This document shows positions 1-8,598 of a DNA stretch of 64,000 bases, piece after piece. Origin of the DNA: Streptomyces lanatus (GTDB lineage: Bacteria > Actinomycetota > Actinomycetes > Streptomycetales > Streptomycetaceae); NCBI RefSeq assembly GCF_014655715.1, contig NZ_BNBM01000001.1, positions 498,742 through 562,741 on the forward strand. Reading direction: 5' to 3'. The translations under genes were made by a program, and so were the position numbers. The notes under the pieces were generated by a model, which had not been told where the DNA came from, did not search any database, and saw only the letters and a program-made list of their open reading frames with translations. Numbering within the stretch: position 1 is the stretch's first letter; every line of letters starts with the position of its first letter.

Positions 1-882
1 GTGGCGCAGGGCGGCGTGCAGCATCTCGTGGGCGAGGATGAACCGCCATTCCTCGTCCTCGAAGTGCCGCAGCGGATTGATGTAGATCTCGCCGGCCTCG
101 GCGTTGACGGCGGCGACGGAGATGCCGTGCGCGCGGGTGAGTTCGGCGTCGGCGACGAGCTTGATGCCGGCGGCGAGGCCGCCGAGCAGCGGGTAGGAGG
201 TGATGAACCACTCCAGGGCCCACTGCCAGGGCCGCTTCTTGACCGGTTCGCCGTCCATGGAGTCGCGTCGGCCGCCCGCCAGGTCCATCGCGGTGGACAC
301 GGTCCGGGTGAGCGCGGTGGCGAAGGCGAGTTGATGGTCCGGGGGCGACCCGGACCATCCCCTCCACTCCACGAGCAGCAGGTCGGGCTCCGGGCCCGCG
401 GTGCCGCAGCGCTCGTAGGCGGCCGGGATGCCGTCGCGACGCCAGCGTGCGGCGAGCTGTTCCTCGTCGCCGTCCGGGTAGGTCAGGGGCAGGTGGTCGG
501 GGGTCTGCCCCACCGGGAAGGAAAGCAGGAAGCGGTTGACGACGACGCAGCGGGCGGCGAGGTCGGCGCGGTCGGGCTGGACGGGTGTGCCCGTCCTGGC
601 GGGGACGTGGCCGAAGCCGAGGTGCAGGACGGCGTGGGCGATGGCCCAGGCCCAGGTGGCGGGTTCGGCGATGCGGTCCGGGTCGGCGTGCAGGTCGCCT
701 TCGGAGTCGACGCGGACGAGGCCGTCACGGGGCGACTGCTCACAGTTCTCCAGGCGGCAGACGGTGAACTCGACGGTGGCCAGCGCCGGGTTGGCGCGTA
801 CGAGGCGCAGGCCCTCGGTGAAGGCCTCCGCCGCGAGGTCCCGCTTCTTCTTCGCCTTCCCCTTGTCGTGAGCACGGCTCAT
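1..882 (-). CDS. DUF2201-like putative metallopeptidase/VWA protein, cut by left window edge
   Basis: The visible 294 residues start MSRAHDKGKAKKKRD and end exactly at HEMLHAALRH, an HExxH zinc-protease-like motif at residues 285-289; the rest lies outside the window. This N-terminal part matches the putative metallopeptidase domain that usually precedes a von Willebrand factor A domain in MoxR-associated actinobacterial proteins. The ATG at 880-882 overlaps the TGA of the upstream ATPase gene by 4 nt, so the two are translationally coupled, as MoxR/VWA pairs typically are. I infer a role in ATP-dependent complex assembly or metal insertion. Whether the HExxH is catalytic cannot be told. A VWA domain beyond the edge is expected but not seen. 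Confidence 0.8.
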   Translation of the reverse strand, partial: MSRAHDKGKAKKKRDLAAEAFTEGLRLVRANPALATVEFTVCRLENCEQSPRDGLVRVDSEGDLHADPDRIAEPATWAWAIAHAVLHLGFGHVPARTGTPVQPDRADLAARCVVVNRFLLSFPVGQTPDHLPLTYPDGDEEQLAARWRRDGIPAAYERCGTAGPEPDLLLVEWRGWSGSPPDHQLAFATALTRTVSTAMDLAGGRRDSMDGEPVKKRPWQWALEWFITSYPLLGGLAAGIKLVADAELTRAHGISVAAVNAEAGEIYINPLRHFEDEEWRFILAHEMLHAALRH

Positions 883-1940
883 CGGCGCGCCTCCACCAGC
901 CGGGGCATGTCCCGCGCGGCCTCCACCAGGAACCAGGCCGGCAGTACGGGATTGCCGTCGGCGTCGGAGGCGATGACGCTCTGGGCGACCTCGACGGAGA
1001 TCTCCGCGAGCTGCACCAGCAGCGACTTGGCGCGGTACGCGGTCTGCCGGCCGCTCGCCGACATGTGGTCCTTGCTGACCGGGAGTTCCTTGACCAGTCG
1101 GCCACGGAACGACTCGGCGAGGTAGTAGAGCAGGTCTCGGTCCTGCATACGGTGCGGCCAGCGGGCGTCGCCCTTGATGATGGCCTCGATGCCGTACTGG
1201 CTGCGCACGATCTTGACGTAGCCGCAGAACGCGGTGGCGTGCGCCGGCGTCAGCGTGCCGTGCGCCAGCACCTTCAGGGTCTCCTCGTCGAGGTCGCGCC
1301 CGAAGGAGTGCAGCGCGTCGGAGAGCATGTGCCAGGACCGGGGCGTGGAGAACGGCTCCTCGGTCTTCGGCGGCTTGGACCACAGGTGGTCGGGGCGGTC
1401 GGTGAGGTGGTCCAGGATCCACGGGTGGATGCCGTTGTCCGCGGCCCACGTCAGCCAGTCCTTGGCGGAGGCCTCCAGGTGGACATGGGCGAGCCGGTTG
1501 ACCAGCGCGGACGCGATGGGGCGGGCGAGCGCGTTGTCGGTGGCCCGGTTACCGGCGCCGATGACGATGGAGCCCTTCGGCAGTTCGTAGTTGCCGATAC
1601 GGCGGTCCAGGATCAGCGAGTAGAACGCCTTCTGCACATCCGGGGTGGCCGCGTTCAGCTCGTCCAGGAACAGACAGTACGGCTCGTCGCGGGCGATGGC
1701 CTCCGGCGGGCAGAACACCGAGCGCCCGTCCCGGATCTGCGGCACACCGATCAGGTCCTCCGGCGCGAGCTGCGTACCGAGCAGACTCACACACTCCAGG
1801 CCCAGCGACTCGGCGAACGCCCTGACGACGGAGGACTTTCCGATGCCGGGGGCGCCCCAGATGAAGACCGGCCGCACGGTGGCGAGGCCGAGCAGCAGTT
1901 CGGGGATTCGGGCGGGAGTTACGGTGACGGCAGCCTGCAA
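879..1940 (-). CDS. MoxR-type AAA+ ATPase
   Basis: AAA family ATPase. Walker A GAPGIGKSS lies at residues 29-37 and Walker B CLFLDE at 89-94, followed by the NRATDNALARP sensor region. MoxR ATPases act with a VWA-domain partner as chaperones, and the partner is the coupled downstream gene (4-nt overlap). I chose the TTG at 1938-1940 because AAGGAG (1949-1954 on the complementary strand) sits 8 nt upstream. A GTG at 2009 would add 23 residues but has no ribosome-binding site and runs almost to the stop of the upstream phosphatase gene. The catalytic core is intact. The exact substrate is unknown. Confidence 0.85.
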   Translation of the reverse strand: MQAAVTVTPARIPELLLGLATVRPVFIWGAPGIGKSSVVRAFAESLGLECVSLLGTQLAPEDLIGVPQIRDGRSVFCPPEAIARDEPYCLFLDELNAATPDVQKAFYSLILDRRIGNYELPKGSIVIGAGNRATDNALARPIASALVNRLAHVHLEASAKDWLTWAADNGIHPWILDHLTDRPDHLWSKPPKTEEPFSTPRSWHMLSDALHSFGRDLDEETLKVLAHGTLTPAHATAFCGYVKIVRSQYGIEAIIKGDARWPHRMQDRDLLYYLAESFRGRLVKELPVSKDHMSASGRQTAYRAKSLLVQLAEISVEVAQSVIASDADGNPVLPAWFLVEAARDMPRLVEARR

Positions 1941-2020
1941 AGCAGGGGCTCCTTGGGAGTGTTCGAGTGGTTTGCGACTCGAACAGTGTGTGCCCGCGGC
2001 CTCTCGCACGCAGCCGATTT

Positions 2021-4084
2021 TCAGGCGGCCCGCTCCTCCGGCGCCGTCTCGACCGGCACCTGCGGCCCGTTCGCCTCGCTCAGCCAGCGCCGCAGCACCC
2101 GATGCACCTGCTCGGCGCCGACCAGCTCCTCCGCGTCGCCGACCGCCGGGGAGAAGGCGACCGGCGACAGCAGGAACGGTCTGCCCTGGGCGCCCCCCAG
2201 TCCCCCGTGCGAGCCGATCTGCTCCTCGAAGGCGAGGACCTCGCCGTCGGCCGGGTCGTAGGACGAGTTGACCATGATGTCGGCGGTGTTCGGGAAGGAG
2301 TGCGTGCGGCGCACGGCGTCGGCGGCGCCCCGCCCGAAGGCCTCCAGCGGCCCGAGGTCGCCGTCCAGCCGGTCCAGGGGGATCTCCGCGCCGTACGCGC
2401 CGAGCACGACCCCTCCGTGCCGCTCGCTGCGCACCAGCAGGAAGCCGATGCCCGGGTGGTTGGCGAGGGTGGTGAGCAGGGCGGGGTGGCGGGCGTCGAT
2501 CTCCTCCTTGGTCATCCGGTGCGGGACGTCCGGGAAGGAGACCAGGCCGAGGTTGCCGGAGGCCAGCACGATCGGCTCGGAGCGCCGGGAGGGGCGGTAC
2601 TGCTCGGCGCCCTCCTCGACGGGCCGGCGCAGCGCCGCGCGCACGGCCGCGCGGGCCTCGGCACCGCTGTGGGTGCGCCGGGCCCGGCGCGGCACGGGCA
2701 GCCCGCAGCCGGCCCGCACCAGGTCGGCGAGGCCGAGGCCGTAGCGGGCGCGGAAGGTCTCGCCGGGGCTCTGGCCGTGGTCCGACAGCACGACCAGCCG
2801 ATACGGCCGCGGCGCGTGCTCGGCGGCCTTCTCGATCAACGCCAGCGCCCGGTCGAGCCGTTCCAGGACCTTCTCGGTGTCGCGGCCGGACGGCCCGGAG
2901 TGGTGCGCCACCTCGTCGTACGCCACCAGGTCGGCATAGACGGAGGTGCGCCCGGCGAACATGTCGCCCAGCACCGCGGCGACGACCACGTCCCGCTCCA
3001 CGACCGTCGCGAAGGCGCGGACCATCGGGTAGAGACCGCCGCGGGAGACTCTGGGCCGGACCTTGCGGACGCGGGACCGGGTGGACTGGCCGATCTCACG
3101 GCCGACCTCGGCGACGAAGGACAGGGCGGTGCGCACGGCGTTGGCCGGGTCGGAGAAGTAGGCGAAGTAGCCCGCGCGGGAGCGGTTGCGGCGGTCGCGG
3201 CGCCTGGTGGCGATGGACAGCACGAGGGCCTGCTCGTCGGCGCCGCCGCTGAAGAGATTGCCCCGGCTGGCGCCGTCCGCGCTGAGCAGTCCGCCGTCAC
3301 CGGTGCGGTCGACGGCGCGGCGCTGGAGTTCGGCGGCGCTGGTGGGCCGGTTGCAGACCATCACCTCGCGGGCCGCCTTCTCGTACCACCTGAACGCCGG
3401 GACGTCGTGGTTGCTCCCGTGCAGGATGCCGAGCTGGCTGGCGCCGGTCTGGCTGGACCAGTCAGTGCGCCAGGGGGTGAGCCGGTGGGTGGGGCGGGGG
3501 CCGTCGAGCCAGCGGGCGACGGTCGGCATCAGCCCCTTGTCGACGGCATCGCGCAGGACGTCGTGGCCGACGCCGTCGAGCTGGATGAAGACGGTGCCGG
3601 GGCTGGACGGGCCGGGTGGCAGGGCTCTGCGGCGGCGGTCCGCGAGACGGTACAGGCGGCGTCGGTAGGCGTCGTCGTCCCGTACGGCCAGGGCGGCGCC
3701 GGTGGCGGAGGCGACGGCGGACATCACGGCGGCGACGATGACGGCGGTCTCGGGGGCGGCCTCGCTGTCACCGGAGGGCACCAGGCGCAGGGCGACGATC
3801 AGCAGGGAGCCGTTGAGGAAGAACACCAGCAGCCCCAGCACCAGCGCCGGGACGAGCAGCAGGAGCCGTACGAGCAGGGGCCACACGAGCGCGGAGAGCA
3901 GACCGAAGGCACCGGCGCCGAGGGCCGCGGTCATGGCGATACGGGTGGCGCTGTCGCCGTCCGCGGACTGGAGCTGGAAGTCGGGCAGGATCCCGGCGAG
4001 CACGAGCATGGTCACGGTGGAGACCGCCCACACGGTCACACTCCGCCCGACCTGACTGGCAACCCGCCGCCAACGCCCACGCAC
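2021..4084 (-). CDS. Membrane protein with holin-4-like N-terminus and alkaline-phosphatase-superfamily domain
   Basis: 687 residues. Residues 1-130 carry about four hydrophobic segments like the Phage_holin_4_2 family. The rest is a type I phosphodiesterase/alkaline-phosphatase-superfamily domain: VFIQLDGVGHD has the first metal-binding Asp, SSQTGASQLG the nucleophile region, and VVLSDHGQSPG a later metal-binding DH pair. This combination recurs in Streptomyces and is usually annotated as a phage holin family protein, but nothing here suggests a prophage. The domain probably faces outward and hydrolyses a phosphodiester or phosphate ester; the substrate is unknown. It ends 11 nt before the alternative GTG start of the MoxR gene and may be co-transcribed with it. 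Confidence 0.8.
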   Translation of the reverse strand: MRGRWRRVASQVGRSVTVWAVSTVTMLVLAGILPDFQLQSADGDSATRIAMTAALGAGAFGLLSALVWPLLVRLLLLVPALVLGLLVFFLNGSLLIVALRLVPSGDSEAAPETAVIVAAVMSAVASATGAALAVRDDDAYRRRLYRLADRRRRALPPGPSSPGTVFIQLDGVGHDVLRDAVDKGLMPTVARWLDGPRPTHRLTPWRTDWSSQTGASQLGILHGSNHDVPAFRWYEKAAREVMVCNRPTSAAELQRRAVDRTGDGGLLSADGASRGNLFSGGADEQALVLSIATRRRDRRNRSRAGYFAYFSDPANAVRTALSFVAEVGREIGQSTRSRVRKVRPRVSRGGLYPMVRAFATVVERDVVVAAVLGDMFAGRTSVYADLVAYDEVAHHSGPSGRDTEKVLERLDRALALIEKAAEHAPRPYRLVVLSDHGQSPGETFRARYGLGLADLVRAGCGLPVPRRARRTHSGAEARAAVRAALRRPVEEGAEQYRPSRRSEPIVLASGNLGLVSFPDVPHRMTKEEIDARHPALLTTLANHPGIGFLLVRSERHGGVVLGAYGAEIPLDRLDGDLGPLEAFGRGAADAVRRTHSFPNTADIMVNSSYDPADGEVLAFEEQIGSHGGLGGAQGRPFLLSPVAFSPAVGDAEELVGAEQVHRVLRRWLSEANGPQVPVETAPEERAA

Positions 4085-4186
4085 GCCCAGCCCACCTCAC
4101 GTCCCGAAACGGGCCTTACGCCCCCAGCCTGACACAACGGTCTTCCACGGCTGCCGGTTCCCTCCGTGAGCGGCGGCGGGGGGAAC

Positions 4187-4594
4187 TCAGCGCCCGTCGT
4201 ACCCCGCCGTCGGCATGGACAGCCGCCGATGCACCCGCGCCTTCATCTGCGCGTCGTACCGCGGCTCGGCCCGCCCCACCGTCTCCACCCGCACCCCCCG
4301 CCGAGCGCACTCGGCGGAGAACTCCTCGACGGAGGACAACGCGCTCTCCAGCACCCTCCGGCTGGGCGCCACGAACAGGTCGAGGCCGGGCCGGACGCCC
4401 TCCCACAGGACGCCGTGGTCCGCCCGCAGCCCCCGTACGAGCAGCTCGCGGGCGACGACGTACCCGTGCTCCGCGGCCCAGCGCGCGCACATCGCGTGCT
4501 GGCTGCGGGAGTCCACCAGGAAGGGGTCGGCGTCCAGCTCTTCGAGCGGCGTCAGACTGGCGATGGCCGTGACGCGCACTATGGATGGCCCCAT
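4187..4594 (-). CDS. Hypothetical protein, weakly resolvase-like
   Basis: 135 residues. I do not recognise a function with confidence. The pattern of a Ser-Arg-Gln stretch (VDSRSQHAMC), a following WAAEHGY helix, a DLFVAPS strand and a GVRVETVGRAEP segment resembles the fold of serine-recombinase N-terminal domains, but a catalytic-site arrangement is not convincing and no DNA-binding domain follows. The start ATG (4592-4594) is preceded by a purine-rich GGGGGA. It is divergent from the metallo-beta-lactamase gene that starts at 4678, leaving about 80 nt for promoters. Confidence 0.6.
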   Translation of the reverse strand: MGPSIVRVTAIASLTPLEELDADPFLVDSRSQHAMCARWAAEHGYVVARELLVRGLRADHGVLWEGVRPGLDLFVAPSRRVLESALSSVEEFSAECARRGVRVETVGRAEPRYDAQMKARVHRRLSMPTAGYDGR

Positions 4595-4677
4595 GGCGTC
4601 CCCCTCACCTCCGGGTTTCGCCGCCGACCCTACTCCAGCCCGTACGCTTCGGGGAGTCGCGCGAAGGAGGCAAAGAG

Positions 4678-5451
4678 GTGCCGGTGGAGATCACCTGGTG
4701 GGGTCACGCCACCTGCACGGTCGAGGACTCGAACGTGCGCGTCCTCACCGACCCGCTGTTCGTGCGCCGGCTCGCACACCTGCGCCGCCGCCGGGGTGTG
4801 CTCCCGGCGCCCGACGCCCGGCGCGCCGACGTCGCCGTGGTCTCCCACCTCCACGCCGACCATCTGCACGTTCCCTCACTGGTCGGGCTGCCCCACGGCA
4901 CGCGCCTGCTCGTGCCCCGGGGCGCACCCGAGGCCGTGCCCGGACTGCGCCGGCTCACCCAGCTGCGGGTGATCGAGATGTCGCCGGGCGATGTGACGAC
5001 CGTGGGTGACGTGGCGGTACGGGCCGTTCCCGCGCGGCACGACGGGCGGCGGCTGCCCGTCGGACGGCACCGCTCCCCCGCGCTCGGCTATGTCATCGAG
5101 GGCGAGGCACGCACCTACTTCGCCGGGGACACCGGGCTGTTCGACGCGATGGCGAAGGAGGTCGGCCCGGTCGATGTGGCGCTGCTGCCGGTGGGCGGTT
5201 GGGGGCCGTATCTCGGGGAGGGCCACCTGGACGCGGGGCGGGCCGCGGAGGCGCTGACCCGGCTCGCGCCGCGCAGCGCCGTGCCGGTGCACTACGGCAC
5301 CTACTGGCCGATCGGCATGGACGCCGTGCGCCCCCACGAATTCCATGCGCCCGGTGATGAGTTCGTACGCCTCGCGGCCGAGCGTGCTCCCGGCGTGTCC
5401 GTGCACCGGCTCGCACACGGGGAGAGCGTGCGCCTGGGGGTGGCCCGGTGA
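4678..5451 (+). CDS. MBL-fold metallo-hydrolase
   Basis: 257 residues. The zinc-binding motif HLHADH lies near residues 61-66, with later ligands in the ARHD and FAGDTG segments and a C-terminal PVHYGTYWP. The WWGHATC opening is typical of UlaG/lactonase-like MBL proteins, which hydrolyse phosphodiester, amide or lactone bonds; the substrate is not predictable. I chose the GTG at 4678 because GGAGG sits 6 nt upstream and homologues start MxVEITWWGHAT; the frame is open further upstream to 4585. The last codons overlap the DedA gene by 4 nt (GTGA), so the two are coupled. Confidence 0.88.
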   Translation: MPVEITWWGHATCTVEDSNVRVLTDPLFVRRLAHLRRRRGVLPAPDARRADVAVVSHLHADHLHVPSLVGLPHGTRLLVPRGAPEAVPGLRRLTQLRVIEMSPGDVTTVGDVAVRAVPARHDGRRLPVGRHRSPALGYVIEGEARTYFAGDTGLFDAMAKEVGPVDVALLPVGGWGPYLGEGHLDAGRAAEALTRLAPRSAVPVHYGTYWPIGMDAVRPHEFHAPGDEFVRLAAERAPGVSVHRLAHGESVRLGVAR

Positions 5452-6068
5452 CGATGCTGGCCGCGACGGCGACGACGGTGCCGCCGGAGTCGACACAGCA
5501 GGCGATCGGGTATCCGTCGCTGTTCCTGCTGGTGTTGATCGGGGCGCTGGTGCCGGTGGTGCCGACCGGGGCGCTGGTGAGTTCGGCGGCGGTGGTGGCG
5601 TTCCATCAGACGGCGCCGTTCTCGCTGGCGCTGGTGTTCGTCACGGCTTCCACGGCCGCGTTCCTGGGGGACGCCACGCTGTACTGGCTGGGGCGGCGCG
5701 GCATGGGCTCGAAGAACGGGTCGCGCTGGCTGGAGGCGATTCGCTCGCGGGCGCCGGAGGAGCGGCTCGCGCAGGCGCAGGGGAAGCTCGCCGAGCACGG
5801 GGTGGCCGTGCTGGTGCTGTCGCGGCTGGTGCCGGCGGGGCGGTTGCCAGTGATGCTGGCTTGTCTGCTGGCGGAGTGGCCCATGCGGAGGTTTGCGCGG
5901 GGGAACTTGCCGGCGTGCCTCGCTTGGGCGGTGACGTATCAGTTGATCGGGATTCTTGGGGGGTCGCTGTTTCCGGAGCCGTGGGAGGGGGTTGTGGCGG
6001 CGGTGGGGCTGACTGTGGTGATCAGTGTGGCGCCTGCTTTGTGGCGGCGGGTTCGGGCTGCCAAGTGA
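5448..6068 (+). CDS. DedA/VTT-domain membrane protein
   Basis: 206 residues with several hydrophobic segments and the DedA signature region: the early GALVPVVPTGALV loop, a central basic stretch (YWLGRRGMGSKNG) and the LVLSRLVPAGRLPVM re-entrant segment. DedA proteins are membrane lipid scramblases or proton-dependent transporters involved in envelope homeostasis. The GTG at 5448 overlaps the stop of the MBL gene; an in-frame ATG at 5454 is an alternative. Codon use drifts toward less biased G-ending codons near the 3' end. It converges on the next gene across a hairpin-rich intergenic element. Confidence 0.85.
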   Translation: MTMLAATATTVPPESTQQAIGYPSLFLLVLIGALVPVVPTGALVSSAAVVAFHQTAPFSLALVFVTASTAAFLGDATLYWLGRRGMGSKNGSRWLEAIRSRAPEERLAQAQGKLAEHGVAVLVLSRLVPAGRLPVMLACLLAEWPMRRFARGNLPACLAWAVTYQLIGILGGSLFPEPWEGVVAAVGLTVVISVAPALWRRVRAAK

Positions 6069-6165
6069 GGTTGCGTTGCGGGGTGAAGGTTGTACGTGGC
6101 TGGTCGCGCCCACGCGGCGGAGCCGCATATCGATACAGCCCCGCGCCACTGAAGGGGCGCGACCC
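6069..6165. repeat. Hairpin-rich intergenic element, probable bidirectional terminator
   Basis: The 97 nt between two convergent genes hold two stem-loops. GCGGC (6114-6118) pairs with GCCGC (6122-6126) across GGA. CGCGCC (6142-6147) pairs with GGGCGCG (6155-6161). The phrase GGCTGGTCGCGCCCACGCGG followed by a CCCCGCGCC...GGGGCGCG stem resembles a short intergenic repeat I have seen scattered through Streptomyces genomes. Only one copy is in this window, so repetition is from memory. Confidence 0.5.
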
Positions 6166-7206
6166 TCACCCGGCGATTTCAAGCACCCGTGAGCCGCCCA
6201 CCGGCAGATCCCACAGGTCCTCCCTGTCCCGTCCCGCCTTCTCCCACGCCGCCCGTACCCGCGTCAGTGGTTCCAGGACCGGCTCCGCCGACAGGACGAA
6301 CGTGCCCCAGTGCATCGGTGCCATCCTTCGCGCGCCCAGGTCCATGGCCGCCCGTACCGCCTCCTCCGGATCGCAATGCACGTCGCTGAGCCACCACCGG
6401 GGGTCGTACGCGCCGATGGGGAGCAGGGCCAAGTCGATTCCGGGGTAGCGCTCGCCGATGCGGGCGAACCAGTGGCCGTAGCCCGTGTCGCCCGCGAAGT
6501 ACACGCGCCGGCCGTCGGGCGCCGTCAGTACCCAGCCGCCCCACAGGCTGCGGCAGGTGTCGACGAGGGTGCGCTTGGACCAGTGGTGGGCCGGTACGAA
6601 GTCGAAGCGGACTCCGGACAGTTCGGCCGCCTCCCACCAGTCCAGCTCGGTGACCCGGGTGAAGCGGCGACGCCGGAACCAGGGGGCGAGTCCGGCCGGT
6701 ACGAACACCGGGGTGTCGCGCGGGAGTCGGCGCAGGGTGGGGGCGTCGAGGTGGTCGTAGTGGTTGTGGCTGATGACGACCGCGTCGACGCGCGGGAGGG
6801 CGCTCCAGGCGATGCCGACGGGGGTGACACGGGCCGGGGTGCCGAGGATGCGGCGGGACCAGACGGGGTCGGTGAGCACGGTCAGCCCGCCGATCCGTAC
6901 GACCCAACTGGCGTGTCCCGCCCAGGAGACGGCGATCGTGCGGGTGTCCACCCGCGGCACCGGGGCGGGCTCGAAGGGCAGCCGCGGGATGTCGGCCAGG
7001 CCGTCGCGGCCGGGGCGTACGGAGCCCTCGCGGGCGAAGCGGGCGAGGGCCTTGATGCCGGGCAGCGGGGCGGTGAGGCGGTCGTGGAAGGTGCGTGGCC
7101 ACACCCGGCGTTCGAAGAGCGGGCGGGGTTCGGCGAGGGGCGGGAACGTGGTGTCCGTACGCCTCGTGGTGGTGCGCCTGGTGGTCGACTCGGACTGCTG
7201 CGTCAT
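6166..7206 (-). CDS. MBL-fold metallo-hydrolase, NAPE-PLD/UlaG-like
   Basis: 346 residues from the ATG at 7204-7206 (MTQQSESTT), which overlaps the stop of the upstream aminotransferase-fold gene by 4 nt and has GGGAG 9 nt upstream. The zinc motif is HNHYDH within VVISHNHYDHL; further ligands lie in VPAHHWSKR and YFAGDTGYG, and PMHWGTF closes the site. The Arg/Thr-rich N-terminus and the PLFERRVWPRTF segment are typical of the large actinobacterial branch related to N-acyl-phosphatidylethanolamine phospholipase D. I infer phosphodiesterase or lactonase activity. An upstream frame to 7320 is open but would override the coupling. Confidence 0.87.
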   Translation of the reverse strand: MTQQSESTTRRTTTRRTDTTFPPLAEPRPLFERRVWPRTFHDRLTAPLPGIKALARFAREGSVRPGRDGLADIPRLPFEPAPVPRVDTRTIAVSWAGHASWVVRIGGLTVLTDPVWSRRILGTPARVTPVGIAWSALPRVDAVVISHNHYDHLDAPTLRRLPRDTPVFVPAGLAPWFRRRRFTRVTELDWWEAAELSGVRFDFVPAHHWSKRTLVDTCRSLWGGWVLTAPDGRRVYFAGDTGYGHWFARIGERYPGIDLALLPIGAYDPRWWLSDVHCDPEEAVRAAMDLGARRMAPMHWGTFVLSAEPVLEPLTRVRAAWEKAGRDREDLWDLPVGGSRVLEIAG

Positions 7207-8450
7207 CGAGGAGGCTCCCGTCGCTGAGCTTCGTCGCGTAGATCGTCGAAGACCGACTTCAAGTGGATCAACGCGCGTTGCACATGTGGCAGTTCCAACG
7301 GCGAGGGTGAACTCATGCATTCCGCGCGTTCCTCGTCGGTGCCCGCGAGCAGCGGTCCGGTGGACAGCCGGACGCGCAGGGCGGCGAGGTCGTCGCCGAA
7401 GCGGTGCCCGCCCGGCGCGGGCATGCCGAGCCGGGCGGCGAGGTGGTCCTCCAGGTCCTGGGCGTCGCCGACGCCCCGCGCGGACAGTCCTGCGCGCAGG
7501 GGGCCGAGGTCGATGTACAGATGCCGGCCGGCCCGCGGGGGCCGGGCCAGGGCGCCGGCCTTCACGGCGGCGGTGTGCGCGGCGGCGGCCACGCGTGCGT
7601 GCAGGCGTACGGTGGCGGCGATGCGCGCGGTGACCGGCTCGGGCTCGGCGAGCGCGTACGCGGCCGCGAGGGCGACCGGTCCGGCTACGCGGGCGCCGAG
7701 TGCGGTGAGCACGTCGAGCACGCGCGCGTGGAGGCCGTTCCCGGCGTCGTGCGCGGGGAACCTGGCGATCGCGGCCGGCCAGCCGGGCGGGAGGTGGGCG
7801 CCGGCCAGGTCGGTGACGACGGTGACCCGCTCGGGCAGCATCTCGGCGGGGCTGACCAGCACGGTGTCGTGCGGGGCGTGCACGGTGTCGCGCCAGGTCT
7901 CGTCGCTGACCAGGTGCAGTCCCTCGCCGGTGGCGGCCTCCACGGTCTCGTGCAGCACCTCGGGCGGGGCGACGGTGGCGGTCGGGTCGTCGGCGACGGA
8001 CAGCACCAGCAGCCGTGGGTCACCGCCCTCGGCACGGACCCGGCGGACGGTCTCCAGCAGGGCGTACGGGTCCGGGACGCCGCCGGACTCGGCCGGTGTC
8101 GCGACATGGAAGACCGGTCGGCCCAACAGGCGTGCGTACGGCGCCCACCAGGCCGCGCAGGGCCTCGGCACCAGGACGTCGCCGCCGAGCGCGAAGGTCA
8201 GCGCCAGCAGCAGGGCGGGAGCGCCGGGGCCGGCCACCGCCTGCCCGGGCTCGGTCGGCAGTCCACGCCGGCCCCAGTAGCCGCACGCCGCCTCCAGCAG
8301 GGCGTCGCCGCCCCCGATGGGCTCGCTCTCGGCCCGGCCCGCCGCCGCGGCGAGCACGGCGGCCAGTTCGGGCAGCACGGGCAGCCCGTCGTCCGGGAGC
8401 GGCGGCCCGTAGCGGACGGGGCCGTGGCCTTCGGGGTCCGTGCGGCGCAT
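7203..8450 (-). CDS. Aminotransferase class I/II-fold protein lacking the PLP lysine
   Basis: 415 residues with the layout of fold-type I PLP enzymes. LSVADDPTATVA stands where NPxNPTG normally is. VSDETW keeps the Asp that contacts the pyridine nitrogen. TDLAGAHLPPGW stands where S(F/L)SK(x)..PG.R.G is expected, so the Schiff-base lysine is replaced by Ala. The only lysines in the protein are near the C-terminal third (AAVKAG, IHLKSV). It is therefore either catalytically dead or re-purposed. The ATG at 8448-8450 starts the unit and the stop overlaps the MBL gene, so they are co-expressed. The 148 nt upstream hold its promoter. Confidence 0.75.
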   Translation of the reverse strand: MRRTDPEGHGPVRYGPPLPDDGLPVLPELAAVLAAAAGRAESEPIGGGDALLEAACGYWGRRGLPTEPGQAVAGPGAPALLLALTFALGGDVLVPRPCAAWWAPYARLLGRPVFHVATPAESGGVPDPYALLETVRRVRAEGGDPRLLVLSVADDPTATVAPPEVLHETVEAATGEGLHLVSDETWRDTVHAPHDTVLVSPAEMLPERVTVVTDLAGAHLPPGWPAAIARFPAHDAGNGLHARVLDVLTALGARVAGPVALAAAYALAEPEPVTARIAATVRLHARVAAAAHTAAVKAGALARPPRAGRHLYIDLGPLRAGLSARGVGDAQDLEDHLAARLGMPAPGGHRFGDDLAALRVRLSTGPLLAGTDEERAECMSSPSPLELPHVQRALIHLKSVFDDLRDEAQRREPPR

Positions 8451-8598
8451 CCGTGCCTCCGCTGTGCCGTGTTCCGGGTGCTGGTTCTGGGGCTCCTACG
8501 GGGTGGGGGCCGGGCTGTGCGTACCCATCGTGGCGCGAGTGCGTGGGCGGGCGCAGGGGTTGCGCCGATCAGCGCCGGTCACGGGGCGGCCGTACGGG

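Noticed and set aside
1..4132. Long open frames on the plus strand (1-1125, 1065-2261, 1967-4132)
   Set aside because: They are antisense to well-supported minus-strand genes with recognisable domains; long antisense frames are expected at this GC content and encode low-complexity Gly/Arg/Val-rich sequence.
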